Assembly: GCF_026745355.1 (NCBI RefSeq)
Contig: NC_079202.1
Location: 63,957,055-64,021,054, forward strand
Direction of reading: 5' to 3'
DNA from: Beta vulgaris subsp. vulgaris
Taxonomy: Eukaryota > Streptophyta > Magnoliopsida > Caryophyllales > Amaranthaceae
Length of the DNA stretch: 64,000 bases
A program made the translations under genes and the position numbers. This document shows positions 49,142-60,200 of the stretch, piece after piece. The notes under the pieces were generated by a model. It was not told the DNA's origin, did not search any database, and worked only from the letters and a program-made list of their open reading frames with translations. Each line of letters starts with the position of its first letter. The stretch's first letter is position 1.

Positions 49142-49602
49142 GTAACTCCCTTCTAATCTTTGCTTTTTCATCAATAATCTACTAAATTGGACTTCTAGTA
49201 TGTTTTTCTTTTGATTGCATGCTTGTTTTTCCTAATTTCTTTTGATTGTTCATGAACTTTGTCATTTTTGTGTTTGGTGATGTGGTGAACATATGCAATT
49301 TTTGTGGTTTGTGATAAATTCATAATATTCTTACTTTGTGAGAACTACATTGCTGAAATTGTGAGGTGTTGTTGCTTTATGTGCATAATTGTGGTTGGTT
49401 TGGCGAAATTGGCTTGAAAGTCTCTTTGAGTGGTGAAACTCTTGATTGCTAGCAACTTTGTTGCTACTAATTGTGGATGGCTAGCTGGTAGATCTTAGGC
49501 TTAGTTTTTTTTTTCTTTTTTTTGTGTTTTCCCTTTTGTGTGGTTTGTTTTTTTTTTTGTGTGTTTTTTTTTTTTTTTTCTTTTGCGTGTTTCTTTGTGT
49601 AG
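49142..49602 (+). other. Intron-like segment in the env-position leader
   Basis: It begins GTAACT and ends TTTCTTTGTGTAG, is strongly T-rich (long T runs at 49507-49579), and lies between a GC-richer leader and the ORF start at 49684. This is the composition of a plant intron. Splicing is an inference. Confidence 0.35.
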
Positions 49603-49683
49603 AGAGTCCGCTTTGTGGTTGTGTCTTTGCAGCAGATCATCACTTCTCCTTCCCTTTTTGCCAAACATATTTTCTTTTTCACC

Positions 49684-51200
49684 ATGGGAAGAAGTGGTGG
49701 TGAAGGCTCATCCAGGTCTAAGCGAGCAAAGACGGGGTCCTTCACAAGGACCTTCGTCTAGCTCGCATCCCCTCCCCTTTATGCTCTAAAGTTTCCAAAC
49801 GCCGCTCATAAACAAATTTTCCAACAACTTTCTGAGCGCACGTTTCGTCCCACTAAGTTCTATGACCTCACTACCTGCAACTACCTTAACATCGAGTCGA
49901 TGATAAGGGAGATGGCAGCTAATGTCGGGTTATCGGACTTCCTCGGTATTCGTGAACCTACTTACGATCAACTCACTCTCGAGTTTTTGAGTACGTTGAA
50001 CGTAAGTAATGTGACAGGTGCTAACTATTCAATTTCGCATGTTTAATCAAGAAAGAGCACTGTCTTTTGACGAATTCTGTGAGGTGTTTGGGATGGACCC
50101 TCGAGCCCCTGCGATGCCCCTTTGGCGTCATCTGGCAGGGATAAATGAGCAAGAGTGGTGGCAAAGATCACCAACGGTACGACTTCGTTTCGAACGAACT
50201 CGTCCAAAGCGTCGGAGATCATCCACCTTGCTCTCCGATACTTCCATAGGATGTTGGTTTACACCATCTTTCCTAAACAGGAAGTCGGGCAGTTGCGGAA
50301 GGACGAGCTGCTGGTTCTCTGGTTGGCCACTGACGGGGCTCACCATAGAGCCCGCATTAACTTTGCTGCTCTCCTCCTCAACCGACTGCAGGAAATTCGG
50401 GGGGGTACAACGGTGACTGGGGAGATTCTTTGTGGTGGCATGGTCACCCGGCTAGCATCTTACCTTGACTTGACCGATGACTTGGCTCGCTTGGAAGCCA
50501 GCATGCCTACTGTTGGCCAGTCCAACAGATTGGATGGTGCCAGCTTCAGCAGATGAAATTTCTGCGCAATTATAAAAAGGAAAACTGCATCTGGCTTGTG
50601 GGGGGGCGACCTTACTGTCATATAGGGCCCGACTTCGTTTGGGACCTCCCAGCTAACGTCGAAAACCGTTGGCGGGTTCCCCCTGCCCATGACATCCCAC
50701 GGGCTATCCCCGAGCCCATGCCTATGGAGATCGATCCCCGCGTTCCGAGAGGTCCGAGGCCCGACCACCGCATTCCTGAGAGTGAGGTGGCCGAAGCTTC
50801 TTCCTCTCAATCCTTCGACATGGGCTCTGTCATGGCAGCCTTAGCAGATGCAGGCCTCTCAGGAGGCCAATCACCATGCGGTTACGGCTACTCTTGCCGG
50901 TATCCGCACCGACCTGGACCATGTGTCTAGGGTGGCTTGGCGCACTCACCTCGCCAATGTCCACTCCGGACATGAGCCTCCCTTCCCTAACCATCCCACT
51001 ACCCCCTTCTTTCGACCCTCGAGAAGGGCCATTTGAGGAGCCTTCATTCCGTCCTTACCCCCACTACCCATCCTACTATGATGGGTCCTCTGGTGGGTAT
51101 TTCCCCCCCTCCCGATGGGGGGGATGGTGGGAACTATTAAGAGCTTTTCCTAACCCCCCTCCCTCTCCCTCCTTTTGCAACTCCGAGCGCGGAGTTTTGC
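49684..51200 (+). pseudogene. Athila 3' ORF in the env-like position, frameshifted
   Basis: The ATG at 49684 has a strong context (CACCATGG) and opens M-G-R-S-G-G-E-G-S-S-R-S-K-R, but stops after about 25 codons. The frame is picked up again near 49775 and further pieces lie at 50018-50170, 50155-50556, 50553-50930 and 50848-51160. Content such as F-Y-D-L-T, P-T-Y-D-Q-L-T-L-E-F-L-S-T-L, F-D-E-F-C-E-V-F-G and E-I-I-H-L-A-L-R-Y matches the plant 'putative transposon protein' family found 3' of pol in Athila elements. The family is sometimes called env-like because of its position; I see no clear signal peptide or membrane anchor. The tail is Pro-rich. Confidence 0.7.
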
Positions 51201-51459
51201 TTAAGCTTGGGGACTTGCTTGTATGTCTATATCTTAGGGAGTTTCGGGGTCGTAGACGGTTAGAAGTTAGGGGTCTCATTGGTTTTCGGTTGTTATTGGT
51301 GATTGTTTCTGTTGTGGTATTGACATCCTCCACCCCTGCTGACTTCTCTTCACATGTACAGCTGTGCTTTGGTAGTTTCTTTTTGTCTTATCCTTTTGCC
51401 TTGCTTTTTTTTATAAAAAAAAAAAAAAAAAAAAAAATTCTGCATTTAGGATAGCTTGG

Positions 51460-52756
51460 TTGCATGCATGATTTGTGGCTAAAGAGTTCATGACTTGATT
51501 GGAAGACCTTCCTTATATTAGACTTGATGATTTTGGAAGCCCTGTTGTGACTTTAGGCGTCTTTTGAAACCAATAACTTTTGGTAGAGTCTCTTTGAAAT
51601 TAGGCGAGTTGGATGAATGGATTGCCTTGCCCCTTGTGCGATGAATCCCGAAGGAGGGCCAAGAACCTCGTAAGACTCACTCACAACCCTCACCATTGAT
51701 CGCCTAACTTGTGACTTGCATTTTAGCTCCCCAAGATTACATAAGACGAGCCTCTAGGAGAATGATTTAGGGCGTTTCTTTTGCTAGTAATAGGAGCTAC
51801 AGAGCCAAAAGCTTGAATACCCGCATAATATTCGCTTCTCAACCCATCTGAGCCTTTCTATCCTATTTTTGCTTAACCCACATAATGAGTCATGGCCAAA
51901 CTTTCCCCAAAGTGGAGTACATGTGTAGTTTTTGTTGAGTTAAGTGGTTTTGATATTAAGTCTTGGTTGAAGAGAGTTAATGTGCTTGTATGATGGTAAA
52001 AGTTGAAAAATTTTGTGAAAAGAAAGACAAAAGAATAAAAGAAAGAAAGTTCTTATTGTGTTTGGTTTATTATTGAAAATGAAAAGAAAGAAAGATCAAA
52101 TTGATGAGAAAAAGGAAAAAGTTCACAAAGTGAAAAAGAAACAAGTGAAATTCAAGGATATGTGTGAGAGTTCTTTAATTGAGAATAGTGTTAGGACTAG
52201 CTTGGGGGAGTATTTACCCCTAGTTTGTACTCCACTTACCCTTTTTGCACCACATTCCTAGAATATGATCCACACCCCTAACCTAGCCCCGTTACAACCT
52301 TAACAAAGCCCCTTTTGACTTCTAGATTGGACTTGATCTATTTAGTAGTGGCGGGTGAGATTTTGTGCAAGTCATGATGAGGGTCATCAAAACATGGTAG
52401 AGGCGAGCAATTATGGTTGAGCATCCCTAGGGAGGAGTCAAACTTGGGTCTTGGAAGTGGAGAAGAGTGAGAAATCATTCTTGGAAAGCTTTCTTTCAAA
52501 AAGACTCGGTTGATCGGTGGATTGAGACCTTAGAGTCACTCTTGTCTTCCTAATCATCTTCCCTCTTGTGTTTGGTTGGTCTCCTAAATCTTGATATGAA
52601 CTCATTTAGCTTGCATGTCATGTTTGTAACCTTGCATTTAGAGCATATAGGTTAGGTTGTTGCATGTTTCCCTTTTCTTTTTATTCCTTTTTTTTTTTCT
52701 TTTTCTCTCCTTCACTCTCATTCTTGGTTTACTTGAGGACAAGCAAAACGCTAAGC
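51460..52756 (+). other. 3' non-coding region of the Athila-like element
   Basis: About 1.3 kb between the 3' ORF and the polypurine tract, with no domain-bearing ORF. Long 3' untranslated regions are usual in Athila elements. A small Lys-rich ORF at 52058-52261 is probably chance. Confidence 0.6.
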
Positions 52757-52767
52757 TTGGGGGAGTT
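52757..52767 (+). other. Polypurine tract
   Basis: CTTGGGGGAGTT immediately before the 3' LTR, preceded by AAG. The same AAGCTTGGGGGAG tract precedes the LTR in other Athila elements and primes plus-strand synthesis. Confidence 0.8.
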
Positions 52768-54472
52768 TGATAAGTGCGTTTCTAACGCACTTTATCCTTC
52801 TTTTGGCTTGTTTTAGCTCCCTTTTCCTCCTTTTCTTCCTTCTTTCTCCTCACTTTTCCCTTCTATTTCATTCACGTGATCATACTTGGTCATAGTGACA
52901 TTTTGCTAGATTTTCGATCTATTTCGATCGAATTTCTAGCACATATGCTTTCACCATGTTTGTTCGTGTTTCTATTGCAGGTATTGCCCTTTTCGGGGTC
53001 GAGAAATGCGAGACATGGCATAAGGGATCGAGCTAGAGGCTGAAAGGTAGCCTGAGGTGCGCTTGGTATGCCCGCACACGATGGTGCGCCCGCACAAGCC
53101 ACTGGTGCGCCCGCACCATCGACCAATCCTGGAGCACAAAACAAACTACATTGGTGCGCCCGCACCTTAAATTGGGTGCGCCCGCACCTTCATCTAGTGC
53201 GCCCGCACCTTCAACTGGTGCGCCCGCACCATTTGACGAAGAGAATTCCACCCTAAGGCAGAAGACTCAGGTGCGCCCGCACCTGAAGTCTGGTGCGCCC
53301 GCACCTGAGCAAGGTGCGCCCGCACCTCCTTTTGGTGCGCCCGCACCTCACGATCCGGAAAGAAAACATTCGATCATTAAACCCTCTTTTTGAGAGGAGT
53401 AAAAGACTTACGCTTTATTCTAGTTTTCACACAACTTTTTAGGGTTTTGTATTAGAGAGAAAACACTTGAGTTTTCATTGGTAATTGAGATTAGAGATCA
53501 TAGTTTGTGATTCGATTTACATTCAAGGTACTTTTTATTCAATTCAATTCAAAGTTTTAGTTTTTATTTCATTCTCTTGGTGTTTGTTTATGTTCTCATA
53601 TTATTTAAGATCTTCATCCTCTTAGTTTAATAATTGCGATTTCTATTAGTTTAACAATTTCTTAATCATGTTTAATCTTAGATTAGTCATAGATTCATTG
53701 TTTAATTGCTTTAATTCCATGATTAGTGAGTAGTTTCATAATCTAGGGTTAGGGTGAAAGTATGAATTAGGGTTTAAATATGATGTTGATGTGATTGTGA
53801 TTATTTAGAGAAAATTATGCATTGATCTTGGTGTTTTGAGACCTTAGGATAGATATTGATCACATCTATACTGTGGTATTTTGATTTCAAACGTTCTTAA
53901 ACCGGATTTTGAACTCTTTTATCATCCCCAAGAATCAACTTAATTTCTATACCAAGATATTGGATGGAAATTAAGGGGATCCTTCATTAGGGGTTTTCCA
54001 AACTTTCGAATCGCTTAATCAATTAACTAAAGACCATTCGAGAGAGGATTTAGTTGATTGATTGAATGATTACTCTTGAGGACCATTCGAGAGAGGACTC
54101 AAGTAATTTAGAGGGAAACTAAACCTTGCATAATCGTCTCTGTTGCTTCGCAATCGCGTTAACAATCATCATCCGTTCTTATTCATACTAGTAACCTTAA
54201 CTCTAGTGTCTTTTATTTGATATTTAAACTCTTGAGATTTGCTTGTTCTAGTTGATAGTTAGTCTTAATTGTTAACAAACATCTTTCAAACCCCAAAATA
54301 CCTTTCAATTAGGTAGTCTGGACTTGATAGACTTTAATCAATCCCATTTTCCCTGTGGATCGACCCTTGACTTGCCCTTACTATTCTCTTAGTAATTGCT
54401 TGTTAGGACTTATAAATATTGTTTGGAAAACGGTTTTTAGTGCCTTAACGACACACTAAAAACTTCTTATCA
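52768..54472 (+). repeat. 3' LTR of the Athila-like element
   Basis: 1705 bp, starting TGATAAGTGCGTTTCTAACG and ending CTAAAAACTTCTTATCA. It is longer than the 5' LTR mainly through one extra 21-bp palindrome unit near 53327-53347 and single-base gains. GGACA follows directly. Confidence 0.95.
53056..53347. repeat. Palindrome array 3 (3' LTR)
   Basis: Ten good copies, plus one degenerate leading copy, of GGTGCGCCCGCACC. Starts at 53083, 53103, 53153, 53175, 53196, 53217, 53270, 53292, 53313 and 53334 give a dominant 20-22 bp period. It has one more unit than the 5' LTR and fewer mutated motifs. Confidence 0.95.
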
Positions 54473-54600
54473 GGACACTTAAAGCATTATTAAAAGTTGG
54501 TTGAGATGATAATTGTGTCATGTTGTAATAGCAAGAGGTCACGGGTTCAAATCTTGTTGCAAGCTCAACGTACTTTTGTTAATCGACATGACTTATGTAC
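54473..54600 (+). mobile_element. SINE-like repeat, copy B (target of the Athila insertion)
   Basis: It matches the repeat at 36851-36970 from GGACACTTAAAGCAT onward and keeps a better box B-like GGGTTCAAATC. Its first five bases GGACA are also found at 40943-40947 as the target duplication, so the Athila-like element landed at the very start of this repeat. Confidence 0.55.
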
Positions 54601-55048
54601 ACATTAGACAATTCTAGTGGAGTAACAGAGGTGACACATGACATGTATACATTATCACACACGTTTTTTTAATATATTTGTATAGATTAGTTTTTAGGCT
54701 CGAGTTATGCCTCGAGTACTTATATATTTCATTTATTAATATTTTACTATAAAATGATAATACCAAATATCATTTGATTTAGTGGTTGAAACTTTAGCAT
54801 ATAAGCTTGAAATCATGGGGTCAAATCTTACACAATGTATGCATTATTTTTTTTTTAGTATGTGAATCAGAGTGAAACACTCTAAGGGCGAGCGCCACGT
54901 GACACGGTTCTTTGTTTGAAAATTAAATGTCTTTTAATATATTAGTATAGATAGATTTTCTCAATTGTATTAAAAGTTTTTGCTCTGTTTTCATGTCAAT
55001 GACATAAACACCAACACGTCATCTCTCGATTTGCAATCAATAATCATA
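54600..55048. other. Intergenic DNA with decayed repeat pieces
   Basis: No gene. Two related TTTAATATATT(A/T)GTATAGAT phrases (near 54670 and 54937) and a tRNA-like GTGGTTGAAACTTTAGCATA...GGGGTCAAATC stretch (54781-54830) suggest old SINE or other transposon fragments. Confidence 0.35.
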
Positions 55049-55050
55049 TA

Positions 55051-55418
55051 CTCCCTCCGTCCCATAATATAGTGCTCACTTCTCATTTTTCACAAGAAAT
55101 AAGGAAAATGGAAGGAGTTTTAGGATTTCACAAAGATATATATTTAGGTAAATGTTTATTGGGTATTTTTGTCTTGGAACTAGTTTTTTTTTCTTCTTTT
55201 TCCTTTAAAATAAAATGAAAGAGCAATAAATATTCCTTGAAATGGTGTAAAACAATAAATAGGAACATATATTCTAAAAGAAAGCAGGGGTATTTTGGAA
55301 AGTTTTATATAGAAATGAAGGATAATTTAGTCCAAACAAATTGATAAAAAATAAATAGACACAACATTTTGGGACACCCAAAGAGGAATGCAAGCACTAT
55401 ATTATGGGACGAAGGGAG
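55051..55418. mobile_element. Stowaway MITE
   Basis: A 368-bp element with TA flanks (55049-55050, 55419-55420). The left end CTCCCTCCGTCCCATAATAT pairs with the inverted right end ATATTATGGGACGAAGGGAG, and the inverted repeat continues through AGTGCTC. Confidence 0.9.
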
Positions 55419-55420
55419 TA

Positions 55421-55678
55421 CTCCTTTGTTTAGAAATAGTTGCACCATTTCATGTTTTCACGCTTACCAATGCAACATTTCAAATATTAATATCTCTAAT
55501 TATCAACAAGTAAAAATTATAAAAAGTTGATATTAAAAAAATATACATTGAGAGGAGTCTAACAAGATTTTATATGGCTATGTTTTTCCTAAAATATAAG
55601 GCACCATAGACAATCAAAGTATAAGATTTGAACAGTAAACACTATGCAAATGGTGCAATTATTTCTAAATGAAAGAAA
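55421..55678. mobile_element. Stowaway-like MITE abutting the previous one
   Basis: The left end CTCCTTTGTTTAGAAATAGT and the inverted right end AATTATTTCTAAATGAAAG pair over about 30 bp, including the inner GTTGCACCATTT. It starts at the base after the TA shared with the element ending at 55418, and TA lies again at 55679-55680. Confidence 0.7.
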
Positions 55679-55681
55679 TAT

Positions 55682-57060
55682 ATTATATGAAAATGTTTAA
55701 AAAAAACATCAGTTTTGGTTTATGTAAAATGTCCTGTAATCAAAATGACTCATCAGAACAAAAAGACAGATTGTGATGAGGCTGAAATTTTATAAAGATA
55801 CAAAAGCGAGAGGGGAATTTTTATATGTATTCTGGTGCTGAGTAATGATGCTCTAGATTGTTTATAATGGATTCAGTTTCTTTTTATTGGATAAGATCAG
55901 TACTATACTAAAATGACAACCCAATAATTCTGTAAATATGACAAAAATAATATTTTCCAAGTTGAGTATGTAGATGACATGTTAGCATGTGCTCATTACT
56001 ATCTATGATTAGTGGCTAAACCTACAATCGGACCGACCCATTAGTAACTTTTAAAGGTAGGTATAAACCAATTAATTTTGTAAGTATGACTTGCGAAGAA
56101 GGAAGGGAATTATAAGGAAAACTTCACTTTAAAAAACCCCTAACAAAGTTTTATTTCATAACCTTCTAAAATCTTTCTTATATACTGTAGTTAAAATCAT
56201 GTTATACCTTTTCTGAAAGAAAATTCATATAACCATAAACACATGTGAAACAACCAAGCTTACTTGATGGAGGTCGTGGGGAACTCACTTTGTGACTTTA
56301 AGGTCACAAGTTTGAACCCCACTACCTATTTGTGTTTGGGGTCTCTACCGTACTTGATGACTTGGTACAAGTTCAGTAGGATTCTTATTACCATAGGGTC
56401 CCCTATGAAGGTCCCAAAAAAGAACATGTAAAACTATAGCATACACAACAAAATCAAGCTTCAGGGGAAAGCAACATTTTTTTGAACCGTACTGGATGGT
56501 AATAAATTCTATTAAGAAAATAGAACTTGCAAGAGGTGGGCAAAAACTACCATAAGTATTGACCTCAAGTTTCCTGTACAAAAAATTCTAAAATTAGAAA
56601 TAGTTACCATATCCTCCTTTATTGTTATAGACATAACAGGGCATTAGGGGATAGTATGATTTTTTTGGCAATAAGTTGCCGACACTTGGGGTTTTGATTG
56701 ATCTTGAAATTCTCATGTATAGCCAACACCAATCAAGAATACAGCGCTTAGAAATAAGAATATGCCTAAATGATTACACTTTTGGCAATATAAGGTGCCG
56801 ACAGACACAGACTTGCGTTGATAGATAGTTGATCCTTATCTCGTTCACCACTTCAAACACAAACAATGAACACCAATGAGACGCAATTTAAAAAATCCTT
56901 ACCATGCGTAAATCATAAATCTGTATTTATAATGTGCTCACTTAAGCTTTGCCAATAAGATACACTTATAGTTACAACACTTTGCCACATACTTCCAACA
57001 GGCAAGAGATTAGGAGCCTATATGCCATGGGAAAAAAAAGAAGAAAAGAATAGAGCTGCT
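55682..57060. other. Intergenic DNA downstream of the ORP gene
   Basis: No protein-coding gene recognised. The minus-strand ORF at 56345-56581 has no domain. A tRNA-like short insert lies at 56270-56350. Confidence 0.5.
56270..56350 (+). mobile_element. tRNA-like mini-SINE (candidate)
   Basis: A 9-bp direct repeat TACTTGATG lies at 56261-56269 and 56351-56359. The 81 bp between have tRNA-like spacing, with a box A-like GGTCGTGGGGAACTC and a box B-like CAAGTTTGAACCCC. No A tail is visible. Confidence 0.4.
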
Positions 57061-57066
57061 TTTATT
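57061..57066 (-). terminator. Candidate polyadenylation signal of the ORP gene
   Basis: AATAAA on the minus strand, about 180 bp beyond the ORP stop codon. Confidence 0.45.
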
Positions 57067-57247
57067 GTTCACCTATCATCATCTACTATACTTTACAATG
57101 ATGTAATTCACATATTAACCACTAAAAACTATCAATGCTTCACTAGCCTAACCAAATATGACCAAAAATGAATTCTAATGACACCGAAAAATGTATGGTT
57201 TTTTTTTTGGCTTAACCAAAGAGGTCTTGTCAGATGTGAGTACTTAC

Positions 57248-60200
57248 TCAGTCCAACATTTCAGCCGGAATTTGGCCAAAGATATCAGGACATGATTCCC
57301 AGTTCAACTGTTCCCTGGCTTCCCAATACCCTCCGACAAATCGATATGTGTCGGTTTCTTTATCCTTGGCGAACCACCGTGCCTTCCAGCCCCTTTCTTG
57401 CATTTTCCGTGCCTGGATTAGTAAGCGCAAACTGTTTTAGAACCTCTGCTTTAAAATTTCTATCAGCATAGAGATTCCAATATATAGACAGCCCAAATTC
57501 ATTGTGTTTTCACCCTTGCTATCGGATAATCACAATATTAGACAATACTTAATTTACCTGTCGTTGTCTTTGCTCTAGTCGTAGCTTCTCTGCATTCGCC
57601 TTTTCATACTCCCCATTTTCTAGGTACCTCTGATCGGGCCTTAGCCTAGAGTCCGTGGGTGGTAATCTCTCCTACACGAAATCCAAGGGAAACATGGGAA
57701 TCAAAATTCAACATCCAAAGTTCCGTAGACAAAATCTAAACTTGCAAGCTCTCAGTATGAAAATTAAAAGTTCACCCCCAAGACTTCGCTTTGCATTATT
57801 CGTATGTCATAGCATCTTAAACGAAACCAATCTACTGCATGCCGTGATTTAATTTGAGCCATAAAACTAACCAAATATTCCACTCCAACATTTACCAAAA
57901 CTATAAATCCACCCCAACATTGGACAACATTTATTCTACCAATCAATAAGAAGAGCAAGATAAAAGAAAGAGACAATTTGTTTTAGTAGTCACCTTCAAT
58001 CCAGGAGTAAGCTCATTCAATGTGATTGCAAAGCGAGTTAAGTTATATCTGGTAGGATATCTGGGAGGCTTGCTTCGCCTCCACAACAAGTGGGCTTCTG
58101 AAAAAGCTTCGGATCCCTTTCCTTTACCTAAGCAGTCACCATTTACATAATGCATGCTTTCATCCCACTTTCCAAACAATGTCGCCATTGTTTTCCCATT
58201 TCTGTCTTGCACTATACCTTGTACCTGAAAAGCAATCACAAATTCAGAAAGCAGGTGATATTATCTTGATGTAACGATGCATGGACCTAAGCTACGTATC
58301 TTTAGCATGTTGCAACTTGCAAGGCAACGTCATTAACTCATTATGTCAAATTTTCAGATGACCAAGTTCAAACCATCACATAGTACAAGAGTTTACCAGA
58401 AAACCAACTCTATAACAAAAGAAAATATATTCTAAACAAATTTCTAGAATCCATAAAACGAGAGGAAGCTATACAGTAGAGACAGAAAGATGTTTGATAA
58501 GCTATACAGTAGAAGAAACGACGAGGTATCTATTTCTGCTTTTATTTTGCTACTTATTTGTTGTTCTTTTCTGGCAAGAGCAGGGGGTATATTCCTGAAG
58601 ATTGGTTCTTTCTATAAAAGACCTTTCTGATTCTAAAAACACAATCTGGAAAGATCCTTGAAGCTCATTAGAAGGTTTCTATTTCCTAAGAAAATTTCAT
58701 TATAGCACATATTAGGTCAAAGTGAACTATAACATATGGTTGACTTGTAATTGTTACACAACCCTTACCCCTAAAATGTTCTCTAAACATCATTCCACAT
58801 GAATACAAAATATAAACCCATATGTTTTATCTATGAGAACATATTGCAACTTACTTCGAATACGCAAAGTACATGCATAGCTGTCTAAAGACTAAACTAA
58901 AGCACCTTGCATGGAAGAGAACTGAAAAGGCTCAAACTGAGCAAAACGATAGGCAATTGTCCACTGCCCACTGGAAAATAAAGGAGTAGAAGAGGCAATA
59001 GTATATTTAAAGTTGACGTAAGCCTTCAAAATAAGGCTAAATTGTGCTCCATACATGTCATTCAAGTAACCTTAATCCAGGCCCCCTCTTCAAAACTGCC
59101 ATTCAATAAATATGACAAACTATATCATGTCGATTCTGCTGAGGCGTGCCTAAAGAGGTTATCAAAGTATCCTAAATATAGCTAGTTACAGCCTAAGCCT
59201 TTGACTGTCTCATTTTCCATGCCCATATAGAGGTAAAAAAGTGTCAATGTGATGTTGGTCATAGTAAAAATCAAATAGGCCTGGCAATGATGGAAGGGGA
59301 GAGACGATACCTGGCGTGGAGTTCGGTCAATGATAGACTGCTCCTTAAACTTCAGCTTGCAGGAGTACTCCTGATTTCCCTGTATACGCATTGTACCATA
59401 GTGTTCGCAATATAGCTTCCCTAGTATAAGGTTGTATATGGATGTTGTTACCTGAAATTCAAAAAGTTCAATCAGAATCTGAGCATAAAAGAAGATTAGA
59501 AACAAAAATGCTCCATTGAAAGACTTCTTCATCATTGAAAATAGTTTAGACCTCACCTTACTCCATTGAAAGACTTCTCCATCATCAAACTCTAAGGTCA
59601 GAACTCCAACAGGATCAAGTTGTATAGAACGACCCCAAAATTTACTTTTCAAATTGCTGTCTCCCCACAATTTCCATCCAGTTCCATCACAATGACAGGC
59701 AACAATCATAGGATGATGACTTACCTGGCAAAAGATAACAAAAAAATCTTATAAACATAAGTGAGAGGTTTAAACATTCAATCCCTCTGTCTTTATTATC
59801 CTGGGTTGTCATGAACTCGTGTCAATGATAGTTTCTTACTAATTACACTATTGGCAATTCCCAGATTCAGGACCCATAGTCAAATAGATTAAAGATAGAC
59901 CATCTTATTTCCAGTAAGTCAAGATACAGGTTTCCTAATTATTCGTAAGAAAACTTTCCAAATAAAAGAATACACCATTGATTTAAAAAGATAATAGAAA
60001 CAATAGCCCAATAACTTGGCACTTTCAGTGAGACAGAGAGAGAAACCTTCTCTGAGAAAAAATGGAGCCCTTTATCAGGAAAATCAGCTTCATAAGTTTC
60101 TCCCAACAATGGATTGAATGGCTTGCAGATTCGTCCCTCAGTAGAAGCATATCCAGAAACTGCAAATGCAGCTACATTGAGGATTCTCATAAGGCTGTTG

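Larger units (their letters stand above)
40948..54472 (+). mobile_element. Athila-like Ty3/gypsy LTR retrotransposon, complete structure
   Basis: A 13.5-kb element bounded by the 5-bp target duplication GGACA (40943-40947 and 54473-54477). The LTRs begin TG and end CA. The order is 5' LTR, tRNA-Asp primer site, gag, protease, RT, RNase H, integrase, a non-coding stretch with a palindrome array, an env-position ORF, a long 3' non-coding region, polypurine tract and 3' LTR. The primer site, the gag start M-R-R-R, the D-L-G protease site and the 3' ORF all point to the Athila lineage. Coding regions carry many frame breaks. The two LTRs are about 97-98% alike by eye. Confidence 0.93.

Noticed and set aside
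48423..49145. Overlapping ORFs on both strands with repeated G-A-P-A-P or V-R-P-H peptides (also at 41072-41554 and 52890-53393)
   Set aside because: They arise on both strands because the palindrome array has a 21-bp, multiple-of-three period and no stop codon. No start context or domain supports translation.
49467..49789. Opposed ORFs rich in F or K
   Set aside because: They come from the T-rich intron-like stretch; one end overlaps the true ORF start at 49684 in another frame.
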